Below, piece after piece: positions 17,931 through 27,957 of a DNA stretch of 64,000 nucleotides; the first letter of the stretch is position 1, and every line of letters starts with the position of its first letter. The translations under genes and the position numbers were made by a program. Below the pieces are notes generated by a model. That model was not told where the DNA came from. It worked only from the letters and a program-made list of their open reading frames with translations, and did not search any database. Source of the stretch: an unidentified eubacterium SCB49 (GTDB lineage: Bacteria > Bacteroidota > Bacteroidia > Flavobacteriales > Flavobacteriaceae); contig ABCO01000004.1 in the NCBI GenBank assembly GCA_000170815.1, forward strand, positions 124,001 to 188,000, written 5' to 3'.

Positions 17931-20900
17931 TTATTTAGAGTTTCTCACTTTTGTCTTATAGAAGACATTAGGTTCTGTACCTACAGCTTCTAATAAGTGA
18001 TACATTCTCTTATCTTTTTTACTTTCAAACACTTCACTTTCGTGATTGTTAATATCTCCAAACACCATTGCTCCACTCTCACAAGCTGCTGAACAAGCTG
18101 TTTTAAATTCATCTTTTCTTACAGGACGACCATCTCTTTTTGCTTCAAGTATAGTCAATTGAGTCATCTGAATACACATAGAACATTTCTCCATCACACC
18201 TCTAGAACGAACATTCACATCTGGATTTAACACCATACGTCCCATATCATTATTCATATGATAATCAAACTCATCATTTTCTGCATATAAGAACCAGTTA
18301 AATCTACGAACTTTATATGGACAGTTGTTAGCGCAATATCTAGTACCCACACAACGGTTATATGCCATATGGTTTTGACCTTGACGACTATGTGAAGTTG
18401 CAGCAACTGGACAAACAGTCTCACAAGGAGCGTGATTACAGTGCTGACACATTACAGGCTGAAAAGCAACTTGTGGGTTAGCCGCAGGGTCTTCAAGTTC
18501 ACCAAATCCACCTAGAGAACCATTGTCTCCAAATAAACCACTAAACCCTTCCTTCTTATCTTGATCTACTTCAAAACTCTCTTCTGCAGAATAATATCTA
18601 TCAATACGTAACCAGTGCATATCACGACTACGTCTCATTTCACTCTTTCCTACTACAGGAACATTGTTTTCACTATGACAAGCAATCACACAAGCTCCAC
18701 AACCAGTACAAGCATTTAAATCTATTGAAAGATTAAAATGATGACCGATAGAACGATCAAAAGATGTCCATAAATCCGCATCTGGAGAATTTACAGAAAT
18801 TTCTTCGTGATCTTTAGACACCTGAGGAGTAGGATTCCAAACATCAGAACCTTTAGTATTAAATATCTCTAGAGAAGTCTCTCTAATGATATCTCTACCC
18901 ATCATTGTATTATGCAACTGAACACAAGCAAATTCATGCTCACCATCAATTTTTTCAATTGAAACAGTTTGCGTAGCAGTAGTTAAATTATTTAAACGGT
19001 ATGCATTAACACCCGTTTGCATTTCTTTTTGTATCGCTTCTTTTTTTCCATAACCAAGAGCAAGACCTATAGATCCTGGCGCTTGTCCTGGCTGAATTAA
19101 AACAGGAACACTCTCAATCGAAACATCACCCATTTTTACATTTACCAAGCTACCATTTAAACCACCGTTTGCAACGTTATGATTTTTGAGACCTAACTTA
19201 GAAGCATCAGAAGCAGAAACAGTTACATAGTTATCCCAAGAAGTCCTAGTAATAGGATCTGGCATCTCTTGCAACCAAGGGTTATTAGCCTGCTGACCAT
19301 CACCCATTGATGTTTTTGTGTACAACACTAGTTCTAAAGCTCCATCTTGAGTAGCAGACATAGCACCGTGAGATGAAGTCGACTCTAACATTTCAGAAGG
19401 AACAACAGGCGCTACTTCTACAGCAGTAGCACTAACTAAAATACCGTCGTGCAATGCTTTACTCCAAGATGATCCACCTAACACATCAGACCAAGTATCT
19501 TTTATGTAATCTACATAAGATACCGAACTATTAGACCAAGACAATAATGTCTCTTGAAATTGTCTTGTTTTATATAATGGACGTATTGTTGGTTGTGTTA
19601 AACCATACGTTCCTCTTTTCATTTGAACATCTCCCCAAGATTCTAAATAATGTGGAGTTGCAGCTACCATTTTTGCTAAAGAAGCCGTAGCATCTTTTTT
19701 CATTGCAAAAGCAATAGACAATTCTAACTTTTCATAAGCAGCTTTAAACGCTTTATCAGGAAATGAATATACAGGATCTACACCAACAGTAATCAATCCC
19801 TTGATACTACCGTCTATAACACCATTCATCACCTTCTGAACTTCAGCGTTATTAGCTGAACGTGTCATTCTTGGTCTTTCGACATCCATAACAACACTTC
19901 CTGCATTAACATCTAACACTCTTCTTTGAGAAGCCGCATCAGGTAATCCAGTAATAATAACCGCAGTAGAACCAGCTTTTGCGATATGTTTTTTAGCCAT
20001 TTCAACAGCTTTCAAAACACTATCTGATAAACCAGAAGCACTACCACCAGTTAAAGCATTAAGTACTTTTTTCTGATCACTTGGCTTTACAGGAATACGA
20101 TTATCAGCATTTGCTCCAGACAAAGTCATATTTGCCTCAAACTGAATATGCTTAGACATTTTTCCATTTTTAGGAATACGTCCTTTTGCATAACCAGCAT
20201 CATAACCACCACCTTGCCAATCTCCTAAAAAGTCAGCACCTACCGAAACTATTACATCAGCCTTACTAAAATCATAGTCAGCCATTGCACGAGTTCCAAA
20301 CTTTTGCTGATATGCATCAAGTGCACCAGAAGAAGAAACAGTATCATAAGCGACGTGACGAACACCAGGATTCGCAGTCGTAAATTCTTTTATTAATCGT
20401 GAAGTAGAAGGACTAGCAAATGTTTGTGTCAACAACACAACATCTTTTCCAGCCATTGACTTCATCTTCAATGAAGCAGCTTTATCAAACTCTTCCCAAG
20501 AAACAGTTTCACCTCCAACTAGAGGAGATTTCAATCTATTATTATCATATAATGACAACACAGAAGCATGTACTCTAGCATTTACTCCACCAACACCAAG
20601 ATCATTACGCTCTATCTTAATAGGACGTCCTTCTCTAGTCTTAACTAAAACATTTGCAAAATCAAAACCATCTGCAATTGTCGTAGCATAATAATTTGCT
20701 ACACCAGGTACAATCTCATCAGATGCAACAACGTAAGGAATCGATTTAATAACCGGACCCTCACATGCTGCCAACGAAGCCGCTGCTGTTGTAAACCCTA
20801 CATACTTTAAAAAATCACGACGCGTCGTAGAAGAAGCCTCAAGTGTTTCCTTATCGCCTAAAAACTCATCTGTAGGAATCGCTTCCACAAATTCATTTTC

Positions 20901-20975
20901 CTGTAGCGTCTTAACAATAGAACTGTTTTGATCCAGCTCTTCAACACTTTTCCAGTATTTCTTGTTTGATGCCAT
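17931..20975 (-). CDS. actB: Alternative complex III iron-sulfur subunit ActB
   Basis: 1014 aa. An N-terminal half related to molybdopterin oxidoreductases (no Mo cofactor is bound in known ACIII) is fused to a ferredoxin-like half. The N-terminus contains the ActB-specific KKYWKSVEELD motif and a twin-arginine signal (TTRRDFLKYVGFTTAAASL) around residue 50, followed by Cys. Iron-sulfur motifs near the C-terminus are CTGCGACVIACHSEN, CQHCNHAPCETVCP, CVGTRYCANNCPYK and CSMCIQ with a later ACSAACESGAMVFGD. It transfers electrons from the quinol site to the ActA haems and lies between actA and actC. Confidence 0.95.
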   Translation of the reverse strand: MASNKKYWKSVEELDQNSSIVKTLQENEFVEAIPTDEFLGDKETLEASSTTRRDFLKYVGFTTAAASLAACEGPVIKSIPYVVASDEIVPGVANYYATTIADGFDFANVLVKTREGRPIKIERNDLGVGGVNARVHASVLSLYDNNRLKSPLVGGETVSWEEFDKAASLKMKSMAGKDVVLLTQTFASPSTSRLIKEFTTANPGVRHVAYDTVSSSGALDAYQQKFGTRAMADYDFSKADVIVSVGADFLGDWQGGGYDAGYAKGRIPKNGKMSKHIQFEANMTLSGANADNRIPVKPSDQKKVLNALTGGSASGLSDSVLKAVEMAKKHIAKAGSTAVIITGLPDAASQRRVLDVNAGSVVMDVERPRMTRSANNAEVQKVMNGVIDGSIKGLITVGVDPVYSFPDKAFKAAYEKLELSIAFAMKKDATASLAKMVAATPHYLESWGDVQMKRGTYGLTQPTIRPLYKTRQFQETLLSWSNSSVSYVDYIKDTWSDVLGGSSWSKALHDGILVSATAVEVAPVVPSEMLESTSSHGAMSATQDGALELVLYTKTSMGDGQQANNPWLQEMPDPITRTSWDNYVTVSASDASKLGLKNHNVANGGLNGSLVNVKMGDVSIESVPVLIQPGQAPGSIGLALGYGKKEAIQKEMQTGVNAYRLNNLTTATQTVSIEKIDGEHEFACVQLHNTMMGRDIIRETSLEIFNTKGSDVWNPTPQVSKDHEEISVNSPDADLWTSFDRSIGHHFNLSIDLNACTGCGACVIACHSENNVPVVGKSEMRRSRDMHWLRIDRYYSAEESFEVDQDKKEGFSGLFGDNGSLGGFGELEDPAANPQVAFQPVMCQHCNHAPCETVCPVAATSHSRQGQNHMAYNRCVGTRYCANNCPYKVRRFNWFLYAENDEFDYHMNNDMGRMVLNPDVNVRSRGVMEKCSMCIQMTQLTILEAKRDGRPVRKDEFKTACSAACESGAMVFGDINNHESEVFESKKDKRMYHLLEAVGTEPNVFYKTKVRNSK

Positions 20976-21015
20976 TTATAAACTTTTAATTTTCTTAATT
21001 TTTAAAATCACTTAA

Positions 21016-22296
21016 TTAGTAGTGACACTTACCACATTCTAATCCACCCATTTGCGCAGCTGTCAATTGCTCAACACCATACTTTTTAGAAAGCTCTTCA
21101 TGAATCTTCTCATAGTAAGCATTACCAGAGACATTCACATTAGTCTCACGGTGACAATCAATACACCATCCCATCGTAAGAGGAGAAAATTGTTCCATAA
21201 TCTCCATCTCTTCAACTGGACCGTGACATTTCTGACAAGCCACACCAGCCACCGTTACGTGCTGAGAGTGATTAAAGTATGCAAAATCAGGAAGATTATG
21301 AATACGCACCCACTTCACCGGCTTAGTCTCTCCAGTATAAGACATTGTAGATACATCCCAACCAGCCGCATCATACAATTTCATTATTTCTTTATTATAA
21401 TCAACTCCGTGCTCATCTAAACCTTCTGCAAGAACATCTTCAGAAACCTCTCCAATATTCTTATGACAGTTCATACAAACATTTAAAGATGGAATACCAG
21501 AAGTCTTACTCTTACGAGCAGATGAGTGACAGTAATTACAATCTACTTGATTATCACCTGCGTGAATTCTATGAGAGAAATGTATAGGCTGCACCGGAGC
21601 ATAACCTTGATCAACACCAACCTGCATAAAGAAACCATACATAAAATAAGCCGCTGTTAACAATAACAAGACAGCCGAAACCAATAATAAAAACTGATTC
21701 TCAACAAATGCTTTCCATAAAGGTTTTCTAGATTCTTCAACAGCATACTCAACACCATTATGCGCTGCAATTTTCTTTAACGTGCTCGTAACAAGAAACA
21801 ACATTACAATCAACAACAAGAAAACAAATACTAGCGCACCTAGAATAACATTATTCGATACTCCAGAACCACTAGCACTCACACCATCACCCGTTCCAGG
21901 TGCTGGAGCAGGAGGCAAAGGTTTTTCTTCACTAGTATATGCTAAAATATTATCTATATCCGCATTTGAAAGCGCAGGAAAAGACGTCATAACAGCTTTG
22001 TTATTCGCCTCAAAAACCTCAATTGCTTTTGCATCTCCAGACTTAATCAAAGCCTGACTATCTTTTATCCAAGAATACAACCAATCACGATCATATTTAT
22101 CAGCCACATGTCTTAATGCTGGACCCGTTGCTTTTTTATCTAATTTGTGACAAGCAGCACAATTTGAGTTAAACAACGTTTTACCCGCAGCCGCATCGCC
22201 CTCTTGAGCAAACACAGAAGTAGAGAAAGTTAGCATTGCAACTAACAACAGAAGCGAAACTCGTGAGAAAATATTTTTAAAATTCACCTTTTGCAT
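21016..22296 (-). CDS. actA: Alternative complex III multihaem cytochrome ActA with fused monohaem domain
   Basis: 426 aa. Signal peptide (VSLLLLVAMLTFSTSVFAQ), then a monohaem cytochrome c domain (SNCAACHKL, about residue 45), two transmembrane helices (VILGALVFVFLLLIVMLFLV and FLLLVSAVLLLLTAAYFMYG), then five CxxCH motifs: CNYCH, CMNCH, CQKCH, CIDCH and the C-terminal CGKCHY. Classical ActA is pentahaem; the extra N-terminal haem domain gives six. It is the first gene of the act-cta operon, with a promoter about 90-120 nt upstream. Function: terminal electron delivery from ACIII towards cytochrome c or the oxidase. Confidence 0.94.
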   Translation of the reverse strand: MQKVNFKNIFSRVSLLLLVAMLTFSTSVFAQEGDAAAGKTLFNSNCAACHKLDKKATGPALRHVADKYDRDWLYSWIKDSQALIKSGDAKAIEVFEANNKAVMTSFPALSNADIDNILAYTSEEKPLPPAPAPGTGDGVSASGSGVSNNVILGALVFVFLLLIVMLFLVTSTLKKIAAHNGVEYAVEESRKPLWKAFVENQFLLLVSAVLLLLTAAYFMYGFFMQVGVDQGYAPVQPIHFSHRIHAGDNQVDCNYCHSSARKSKTSGIPSLNVCMNCHKNIGEVSEDVLAEGLDEHGVDYNKEIMKLYDAAGWDVSTMSYTGETKPVKWVRIHNLPDFAYFNHSQHVTVAGVACQKCHGPVEEMEIMEQFSPLTMGWCIDCHRETNVNVSGNAYYEKIHEELSKKYGVEQLTAAQMGGLECGKCHY

Positions 22297-22334
22297 AGTA
22301 ATGGTTAATTATTGTCAATAGTTTGGTACGTAAT

Positions 22335-22361
22335 TGGTTACAACAAAAACAGGGGTAACCA
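22335..22361 (-). promoter_or_regulatory. Hairpin in the 5' leader of the act operon
   Basis: Inverted repeat TGGTTAC (22335-22341) / GTAACCA (22355-22361) within the ~90-nt leader between the predicted start of transcription and the actA ATG. No T run follows. It may affect mRNA stability; function unknown. Confidence 0.35.
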
Positions 22362-22387
22362 CTCAAAACACACCATAAATAACGTTA

Positions 22388-22418
22388 CAAAAGTACCACT
22401 TTATGCCGATTTACGAAA
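22388..22418 (-). promoter_or_regulatory. Promoter of the act-cta respiratory operon
   Basis: On the minus strand, a -7 box TACTTTTG (22388-22395) has TTTCG (22414-22418) 18 nt upstream. It lies back to back with the SPOR gene promoter. Confidence 0.6.
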
Positions 22419-22470
22419 TGTAAATATTTCGTTAACACATAATTTATATCTGTTCTAAATAATAAAACAC

Positions 22471-22501
22471 TTCAACCATTAGTTATTCTCTTGTACATTT
22501 G
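22471..22501 (+). promoter_or_regulatory. Promoter of the SPOR-domain gene
   Basis: -7 box TACATTTG (22494-22501) with a weak TTC (22471-22473) 20 nt upstream. It covers the first possible ATG at 22499, so translation should begin at 22520. Confidence 0.5.
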
Positions 22502-22519
22502 CACAGAACAATTTATGCT

Positions 22520-22909
22520 ATGAAAACAAAACCTATATACACTACCCTTATAATCAGCATCTGTTTCCTATTAACTTCGGAAATATTAACCGCTCAGAAC
22601 CCGTCTGTTACAGTAAATGCAGATCCTAAGATAGACAAACTCTTAAAAGTAAAGAAAGCATTAGAAAAAGACAACAAACTGGGTGATGGCTACACCATTC
22701 AACTTTATTACGGAAGCCTAAACCAAGCAAACGAAATATTAAAAGACTATCGTTTTTCTTTTGGAACTTGGCCTGCAACCATAGAATACGAAACTCCAAA
22801 TTATAAAGTATGGGCAGGTAATTTCGGAACACATTTAGAAGCAGATCGCGCCCTTATTGAAATCAAAACTAAGTTTGAATCTGCTTTTATCTTAAAACCA
22901 AGTAAGTAA
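22520..22909 (+). CDS. Secreted SPOR-domain protein
   Basis: 129 aa from the ATG at 22520; the upstream in-frame ATG at 22499 lies within the promoter box. N-terminal signal peptide (IYTTLIISICFLLTSEILTAQ), a short charged linker, then one SPOR domain (~55-129) with the alternating pattern GYTIQLYYGSLNQANEILKD and YKVWAGNFGTHLEADRALIE. SPOR domains bind septal peptidoglycan lacking stem peptides. With no other domain the protein may be a small envelope-binding factor. It is transcribed divergently from the act operon. Confidence 0.82.
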   Translation: MKTKPIYTTLIISICFLLTSEILTAQNPSVTVNADPKIDKLLKVKKALEKDNKLGDGYTIQLYYGSLNQANEILKDYRFSFGTWPATIEYETPNYKVWAGNFGTHLEADRALIEIKTKFESAFILKPSK

Positions 22910-23091
22910 ACTTTAAGAAGTACTACTACAATTACAACCCCGTATTTAAATTTCACACAAAGTAACATTCAAATTATAATTGCAGCAGTTTAATTACCCA
23001 GAACAATAGATCACAAAAGCTCTTGATTTAAATCAAAATTCAATCTTTTATACACTACAATTCTTAAGCCTCTAACATTTCTGAGGAACAT

Positions 23092-23128
23092 AAAAAAAAG
23101 CCGAGATTCAAATTGAATCTCGGCTTTT
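23092..23128 (-). terminator. Terminator of the rimP-nusA-infB operon
   Basis: Near-perfect palindrome AAAAGCCGAGATTCAA / TTGAATCTCGGCTTTT followed on the minus strand by eight T. It lies 43 nt past the infB stop. Confidence 0.92.
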
Positions 23129-23170
23129 AGCTTATATATTATCCTGATGAATCAGAATGGAGTTTAAAAC

Positions 23171-26038
23171 TTATTTCAGTTTCTTTTTAACCGCTACTTC
23201 GTGGAAGCTTTCGATTATATCTCCTTCTTTTATATCATTATAATTCTTTATCTGCATACCACAATCATACCCTTTAGCAACCTCTTTAACATCATCTTTA
23301 AAGCGTTTTAAAGATTCAAGATCACCTGTATAAACAACTACACCTTCACGGATAAGACGAATACCTGCATTACGCACTATTTTACCTGTTAACACCATAC
23401 AACCTGCAATGGTACCAACTTTAGATATTTTAAACGTTTCTCTAATTTCTGCAGTACCTAAGATCTCTTCTTTCATCTCAGGAGATAACATACCTTCCAT
23501 CGCATCTTTAAGATCATTTATGGCTGCATAAATAATAGAATAAGTTCTGATGTCAATTTCTTCTTGATCTGCAATCTGACGTGCATTACCCATTGGGCGC
23601 ACATTAAATCCAATAATTATCGCATCTGAAGCACTCGCCAGCAAGACATCACTTTCTGTGATAGGCCCAACTGCTTTATGTATAATATTTACTTGAATTT
23701 CTTCAGTAGATAATTTTTGGAAACTATCTGTTAAAGCTTCTACAGAACCATCAACATCACCCTTAAGGATAATATTTAATTCTTTAAAGTCTCCAAGTGC
23801 AATTCTACGTCCAATTTCATCAAGTGTAATATGACGTTGCGTACGAACAGATTGCTCACGTTGCAACTGAGTACGACGACTCGCAATATCTTTTGCTTCA
23901 CGTTCATCCTCAAAGACACTAAATTTATCACCCGCTTGTGGTGCACCATCTAATCCTAAAATAGAAACTGGTGTAGACGGTCCGGCAAGTTTAACCTTTT
24001 TACCTCGCTCATCATGCATTGCTTTTACCTTACCGCTGTTTTGACCCGCTAATACGTAATCTCCAACTTTAAGTGTTCCTGCTTGTACTAATATTGTAGA
24101 TACATATCCACGTCCTTTATCAAGAAACGCTTCAACAACAGTACCAGAAGCAGCTTTATCAGGATTTGCTTTAAGCTCTAAAATTTCAGCTTCAAGTAAT
24201 ACCTTCTCTAAAAGTTCTTTTACTCCTGTACCTACTTTTGCAGAGATATCGTGAGATTGAATTTTCCCACCCCAATCTTCTACAAGAAGATTCATTTGCG
24301 CTAACTTCTCCTTAATTTTTTCTGGATTCGCGTGTGGTTTATCAATTTTGTTAATTGCAAAAACAATAGGCACACCGGCAGCTTGCGCGTGAGATATAGC
24401 TTCTTTTGTTTGTGGCATTATATCATCATCTGCTGCAACCACAATAATTGCAATATCAGTAACTTGAGCACCACGTGCACGCATCGCTGTAAAGGCTTCG
24501 TGACCAGGTGTATCTAAGAAGGCTACTTTTTTACCATTCTCTAATTGAACTCCATAAGCACCAATATGCTGTGTAATTCCACCAGATTCTCCAGCAATAA
24601 CATTTTCTTTACGTATATAATCTAACAATGACGTTTTACCGTGATCTACGTGACCCATTACAGTTACAATAGGAGCTCTTTCTATTAAATCTTCTGGAGC
24701 ATCTTCTTCTTCCTGTATTGATTCTTCTATTTCTGCGTTTACAAACTCAACTTCATAGTCAAACTCATCTGCAACAATAGAAATTGTTTCTGCATCAAGA
24801 CGCTGGTTCATCGTAACCATCATACCAAGAGACATACAAGCCGAGATCACATTAGTAACAGGCACACTCATCATCGTTGCCACCTCACTAACAGTAACAA
24901 ACTCGGTTACCTTTAACACCTTATTCTCAAGTTCTTGCTGCGCAAGTTCCTCTTCAGTTTTTTGACGGTGTGTATCTCGCTTATCTCTTCTATATTTAGC
25001 ACCTTTCCCTTTAGAAGACTTTCCTTGAAGTTTTTCTAAAGTTTCACGTACTTGTTTTTGTACTTCTGCTTCACTCGGCTCTTCTTTAGGTGTATGTGAT
25101 CTTCCACCTCCAGAATTAGAACCTCTACGACGGTTATTTTTGTTATTTCCGCCTCGCTGTGTATTTCCAGTACCTTCTTTACTTATACGACGTCGTTTAC
25201 CACGTTTTTCACCTGGTTTACTTTCAGTCTTTTTCTTTTCAGGCTTCTTGAACTTAGAAAGATCAATTTTTGCCCCTGTAAAGTTAGGTCCATTTAATTT
25301 TTTATACTCTGTCTTTACAACATCGCTACCAGGAGTAGGCGCTGGTTTTTCAACCTCAGCTTTAACTTCTGGCTTAGGAACCACCTTTTTGACAACTTCT
25401 GCCGTTTTCTTAACTAGTGATTTAGGAACCTCTTTAACTACTTTCTTAACAGGCTCTTTCGCTTGAGATGTTTCAGATTTAACCTCTTTAGCTGCTTCTT
25501 TCTTCACCTCAGGCACAACCACTTCAGGTTTAGACTTTACTGGCTCTTTTGTTTCAGCAACTTCTTTTTCAGGCGCTTTTTCTTCGACAGTCTCTTCCTT
25601 AACAGGAACAGGAGGATCTTCTTTCACCTCTTCTTTAACTGGAGGGTCTTCTTTTTTCACAGATGGCTTAATTACTTTGCCATTGTCATCAAGATCGATT
25701 TTACCAACCTGCTTGGTTCCAGAAAGTGAAGCCTCAGCTTTTATCACTTTAGCAGCTTCAATTGCTGCCGCTTTCTGTTCTTCCTCGCGTTGTTTTTCTG
25801 CTAAAAGCTCTTCCTTTTCCTTGCGCTTTTCTGCACCTACCTCTTTAGACTCTACTTTCTTCTCACGATCCTTTGCAAATTCTGATGCAAGGTGCTCGTA
25901 TTCAGCACTAGAAATCTTAGTAGTAGGACGCGCCTCTATCTCGATGCTTTTAGATTTTAAAAACTCGACAGCACGATCCAAAGAAATATTAAACTCCTTG
26001 AGTACTTTGTTAAGTCTTATTGATTTTACTTCTGCCAT
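23171..26038 (-). CDS. infB: Translation initiation factor IF-2
   Basis: 955 aa GTPase that places fMet-tRNA on the 30S subunit and promotes subunit joining. N-terminal IF2_N domain ([20 protein letters not shown]), then a ~300-residue low-complexity Lys/Glu/Pro/Val linker (many KEE/PVKEE/EVKKE units) and an Arg/Gly-rich stretch. The second IF2_N-like segment is near 375-440. The G domain follows, with G1 [10 protein letters not shown]3 DTPGHE and G4 NKID. Domains II-IV follow ([24 protein letters not shown]). The long linker matches the long IF-2 forms of Bacteroidota. Last gene of rimP-nusA-infB. Confidence 0.97.
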   Translation of the reverse strand: MAEVKSIRLNKVLKEFNISLDRAVEFLKSKSIEIEARPTTKISSAEYEHLASEFAKDREKKVESKEVGAEKRKEKEELLAEKQREEEQKAAAIEAAKVIKAEASLSGTKQVGKIDLDDNGKVIKPSVKKEDPPVKEEVKEDPPVPVKEETVEEKAPEKEVAETKEPVKSKPEVVVPEVKKEAAKEVKSETSQAKEPVKKVVKEVPKSLVKKTAEVVKKVVPKPEVKAEVEKPAPTPGSDVVKTEYKKLNGPNFTGAKIDLSKFKKPEKKKTESKPGEKRGKRRRISKEGTGNTQRGGNNKNNRRRGSNSGGGRSHTPKEEPSEAEVQKQVRETLEKLQGKSSKGKGAKYRRDKRDTHRQKTEEELAQQELENKVLKVTEFVTVSEVATMMSVPVTNVISACMSLGMMVTMNQRLDAETISIVADEFDYEVEFVNAEIEESIQEEEDAPEDLIERAPIVTVMGHVDHGKTSLLDYIRKENVIAGESGGITQHIGAYGVQLENGKKVAFLDTPGHEAFTAMRARGAQVTDIAIIVVAADDDIMPQTKEAISHAQAAGVPIVFAINKIDKPHANPEKIKEKLAQMNLLVEDWGGKIQSHDISAKVGTGVKELLEKVLLEAEILELKANPDKAASGTVVEAFLDKGRGYVSTILVQAGTLKVGDYVLAGQNSGKVKAMHDERGKKVKLAGPSTPVSILGLDGAPQAGDKFSVFEDEREAKDIASRRTQLQREQSVRTQRHITLDEIGRRIALGDFKELNIILKGDVDGSVEALTDSFQKLSTEEIQVNIIHKAVGPITESDVLLASASDAIIIGFNVRPMGNARQIADQEEIDIRTYSIIYAAINDLKDAMEGMLSPEMKEEILGTAEIRETFKISKVGTIAGCMVLTGKIVRNAGIRLIREGVVVYTGDLESLKRFKDDVKEVAKGYDCGMQIKNYNDIKEGDIIESFHEVAVKKKLK

Positions 26039-26091
26039 AAATATGGGTCTCCTAAATTTTGTATTCTAATTGTAAAAGTAGTGGATTGTTA

Positions 26092-27324
26092 CTACTCTTC
26101 AAACTCTTCTTTTAAAATGTCGATCACATGTTGTATTGTTTCTTCTTCAAGATCAATACGATTCACAAGATCTTTCACGTCATATTCTAACACACTCTTA
26201 GCCGTATCAAGACCAATTTTGTGAAATTCTTCAATGATCCAAGCTTCTATCTCATCTGAGAATTCTTTAAGCTCAACATCTTCTTCTGCTCCCTCACGAA
26301 GCACATCTATCTCATAACCAGTTAATTGCCCAGCTAGACGTATGTTGTGACCTCCACGACCAATCGCCTTACTCACCTCTTCTGGTTTTAAAATCACCTC
26401 TGCACGTTTATTCTCTTCATTAACCTTAACTGAAGTTACTTTTGCAGGACTCAATGCACGTGTAATAAATAATGTAATATTTTCTGTATAATTAATTACA
26501 TCTATATTTTCATTACCTAATTCACGAACAATTCCATGAATACGTGATCCTTTCATCCCTACACAAGCACCTACTGGATCTATACGATCATCATAAGTAT
26601 CTACCGCAACTTTGGCTTTTTCTCCAGGAATACGAACTACTTTCTTAACATTAATAAGTCCATCAAATACTTCTGGAATTTCTTGCTCAAATAATTTTTC
26701 TAAGAACAATGGACTTGCACGAGACATAATAATTGTAGGCTTATTACCCTTAAGCTCAACAGATTCAACTATACCACGCACGTTATCTCCTTTTCTAAAA
26801 AAGTCTGAAGGAATCTGTCTATCCTTTGGCATGATCATCTCATTACCCTCATCATCCAATAATATAACTGCTCTATGACGAATATGGTGTACTTCTGCAG
26901 TATATATTTCACCTTCCATATCTTTAAATTGCTTATAGATAATGGTATTGTCATGCTCGTGAATTTTGCTTATTAAATTTTGACGTAAAGCCAAAATAGA
27001 ACGTCGCCCTAAATCCATTAATTTTACTTCTTGAGAAACATCTTCTCCTACCTCAAAATCATCTTCTATCTTACGCGCATCTGTTAATGATATCTCTTCA
27101 TTAGGATCCATCACATCAATATCTGCTACAACCACACGGTTTCTCCAAATCTCTAAATCTCCTTTGTCAGGATTTACAATAATATCAAAATTATCATCAC
27201 TCCCGTATTTCTTTTTGAGTGCATTTCTAAAAACCTCCTCCAGAATCGCCATAAGCGTTACTCTGTCTATCTGTTTGTCATCTTTAAATTCTGAAAAAGA
27301 ATCAATCAACGCTAAATTTTCCAT
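26092..27324 (-). CDS. nusA: Transcription termination/antitermination factor NusA
   Basis: 410 aa. Binds RNA polymerase and RNA to modulate pausing, termination and antitermination. N-terminal RNAP-binding domain (ALIDSFSEFKDDKQIDRVTL), S1 domain (~135-200, GEIYTAEVHHIRHRAVILL), then two KH domains with PVGACVGMKGSRIHGIVREL and EVSKAIGRGGHNIRLAGQL. It lacks the C-terminal acidic repeats of E. coli NusA (495 aa), as is usual outside Proteobacteria. It follows rimP by 8 nt and precedes infB by 53 nt, and may regulate its own operon through the hairpin at 27813-27833. Confidence 0.96.
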   Translation of the reverse strand: MENLALIDSFSEFKDDKQIDRVTLMAILEEVFRNALKKKYGSDDNFDIIVNPDKGDLEIWRNRVVVADIDVMDPNEEISLTDARKIEDDFEVGEDVSQEVKLMDLGRRSILALRQNLISKIHEHDNTIIYKQFKDMEGEIYTAEVHHIRHRAVILLDDEGNEMIMPKDRQIPSDFFRKGDNVRGIVESVELKGNKPTIIMSRASPLFLEKLFEQEIPEVFDGLINVKKVVRIPGEKAKVAVDTYDDRIDPVGACVGMKGSRIHGIVRELGNENIDVINYTENITLFITRALSPAKVTSVKVNEENKRAEVILKPEEVSKAIGRGGHNIRLAGQLTGYEIDVLREGAEEDVELKEFSDEIEAWIIEEFHKIGLDTAKSVLEYDVKDLVNRIDLEEETIQHVIDILKEEFEE

Positions 27325-27332
27325 GCTCTTAA

Positions 27333-27794
27333 TTAATTAAATTTTATCATCACTTTCGTTTGTACTATTTCGTTATAAGGTATTACAGCTTCTTTTTTTA
27401 CTGTCACTTTACCTTTCCCTACTGGCTTAGGCTCTCTAGCCTTCCAGTTTAGAGTAATATTCTCTTCATCTGCCGCCACCAAAGTAGCTTCAATCTTCTC
27501 TCCTTTATCTGTTTTAACTAATACATTTCGGCCTACATTCTTAACATACTGGCGTTGCATTGTTAAAGGCTCTGAAGCACCACAAGACATAACATCAATA
27601 GAAAAATCAAGTTCCTCGTCTAAATTATGCTCAACAGCTCTACTAACAGCAATACAATCTTCAACCTTAACACCATCATCACCATCTATCGTCACACGAA
27701 TCTGGTTATCTGCCGTTACTTCTAAATCAATTAGAAATAACGATGGGTTTTCTTTTAGTGCTTTATCTAATAATTTTTCTACCTCTTCGCGCAT
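27333..27794 (-). CDS. rimP: Ribosome maturation factor RimP
   Basis: 153 aa. RimP assists 30S assembly. N-terminal alpha/beta domain (VEKLLDKALKENPSLFLIDL, then VTIDGDDGVKVEDCIAVSRAVEHNLDEE), and a C-terminal SH3-like barrel (VGRNVLVKTDKGEKIEATL). An in-frame TTG one codon earlier (27797) is possible, but the ATG at 27794 gives the better start. First gene of the operon; the leader contains a terminator-like hairpin. Confidence 0.94.
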   Translation of the reverse strand: MREEVEKLLDKALKENPSLFLIDLEVTADNQIRVTIDGDDGVKVEDCIAVSRAVEHNLDEELDFSIDVMSCGASEPLTMQRQYVKNVGRNVLVKTDKGEKIEATLVAADEENITLNWKAREPKPVGKGKVTVKKEAVIPYNEIVQTKVMIKFN

Positions 27795-27799
27795 CAATG

Positions 27800-27833
27800 T
27801 ATATTATAAAAAGAGGGGACTCTATGTCCCCTC
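27800..27833 (-). promoter_or_regulatory. Terminator-like leader hairpin (possible attenuator) of rimP-nusA-infB
   Basis: Perfect 8-bp stem GAGGGGAC / GTCCCCTC (27813-27833) with a 5-nt loop. On the minus strand it is followed by CTTTTTATAAT just before the rimP ATG. It lies between the -7 box (27859-27866) and the gene, so it is inside the transcript leader. A GC-rich stem plus T run is the structure of an intrinsic terminator, which suggests premature termination control. Regulation by NusA is inference. Confidence 0.6.
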
Positions 27834-27858
27834 AACTCGTTAAATATCAAATTCGCTG

Positions 27859-27866
27859 CAAATATA
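27859..27866 (-). promoter_or_regulatory. -7 promoter box of rimP-nusA-infB
   Basis: TATATTTG on the minus strand, 64 nt upstream of the rimP ATG. The -33 region is a T-rich tract without a clear TTTG. Confidence 0.5.
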
Positions 27867-27957
27867 CTATTTATTTTCGTTAAAAAAAAAGAGTGTTTTA
27901 TCTTTAATAATATAGCATTAAATTACTACCTTTAATAACCAACAAAATGTAATATTT

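Noticed and set aside
25000..25900. Repetitive-looking Lys/Glu/Val/Pro codons in infB
   Set aside because: This is the normal low-complexity N-terminal linker of IF-2 in Bacteroidota, not a DNA repeat or a CRISPR.
25140..26069. Three open frames of 88-130 aa on the plus strand opposite infB
   Set aside because: They are reverse readings of the Lys/Glu/Pro-rich IF-2 linker, giving Phe/Ser/Leu-rich nonsense; no start signals.
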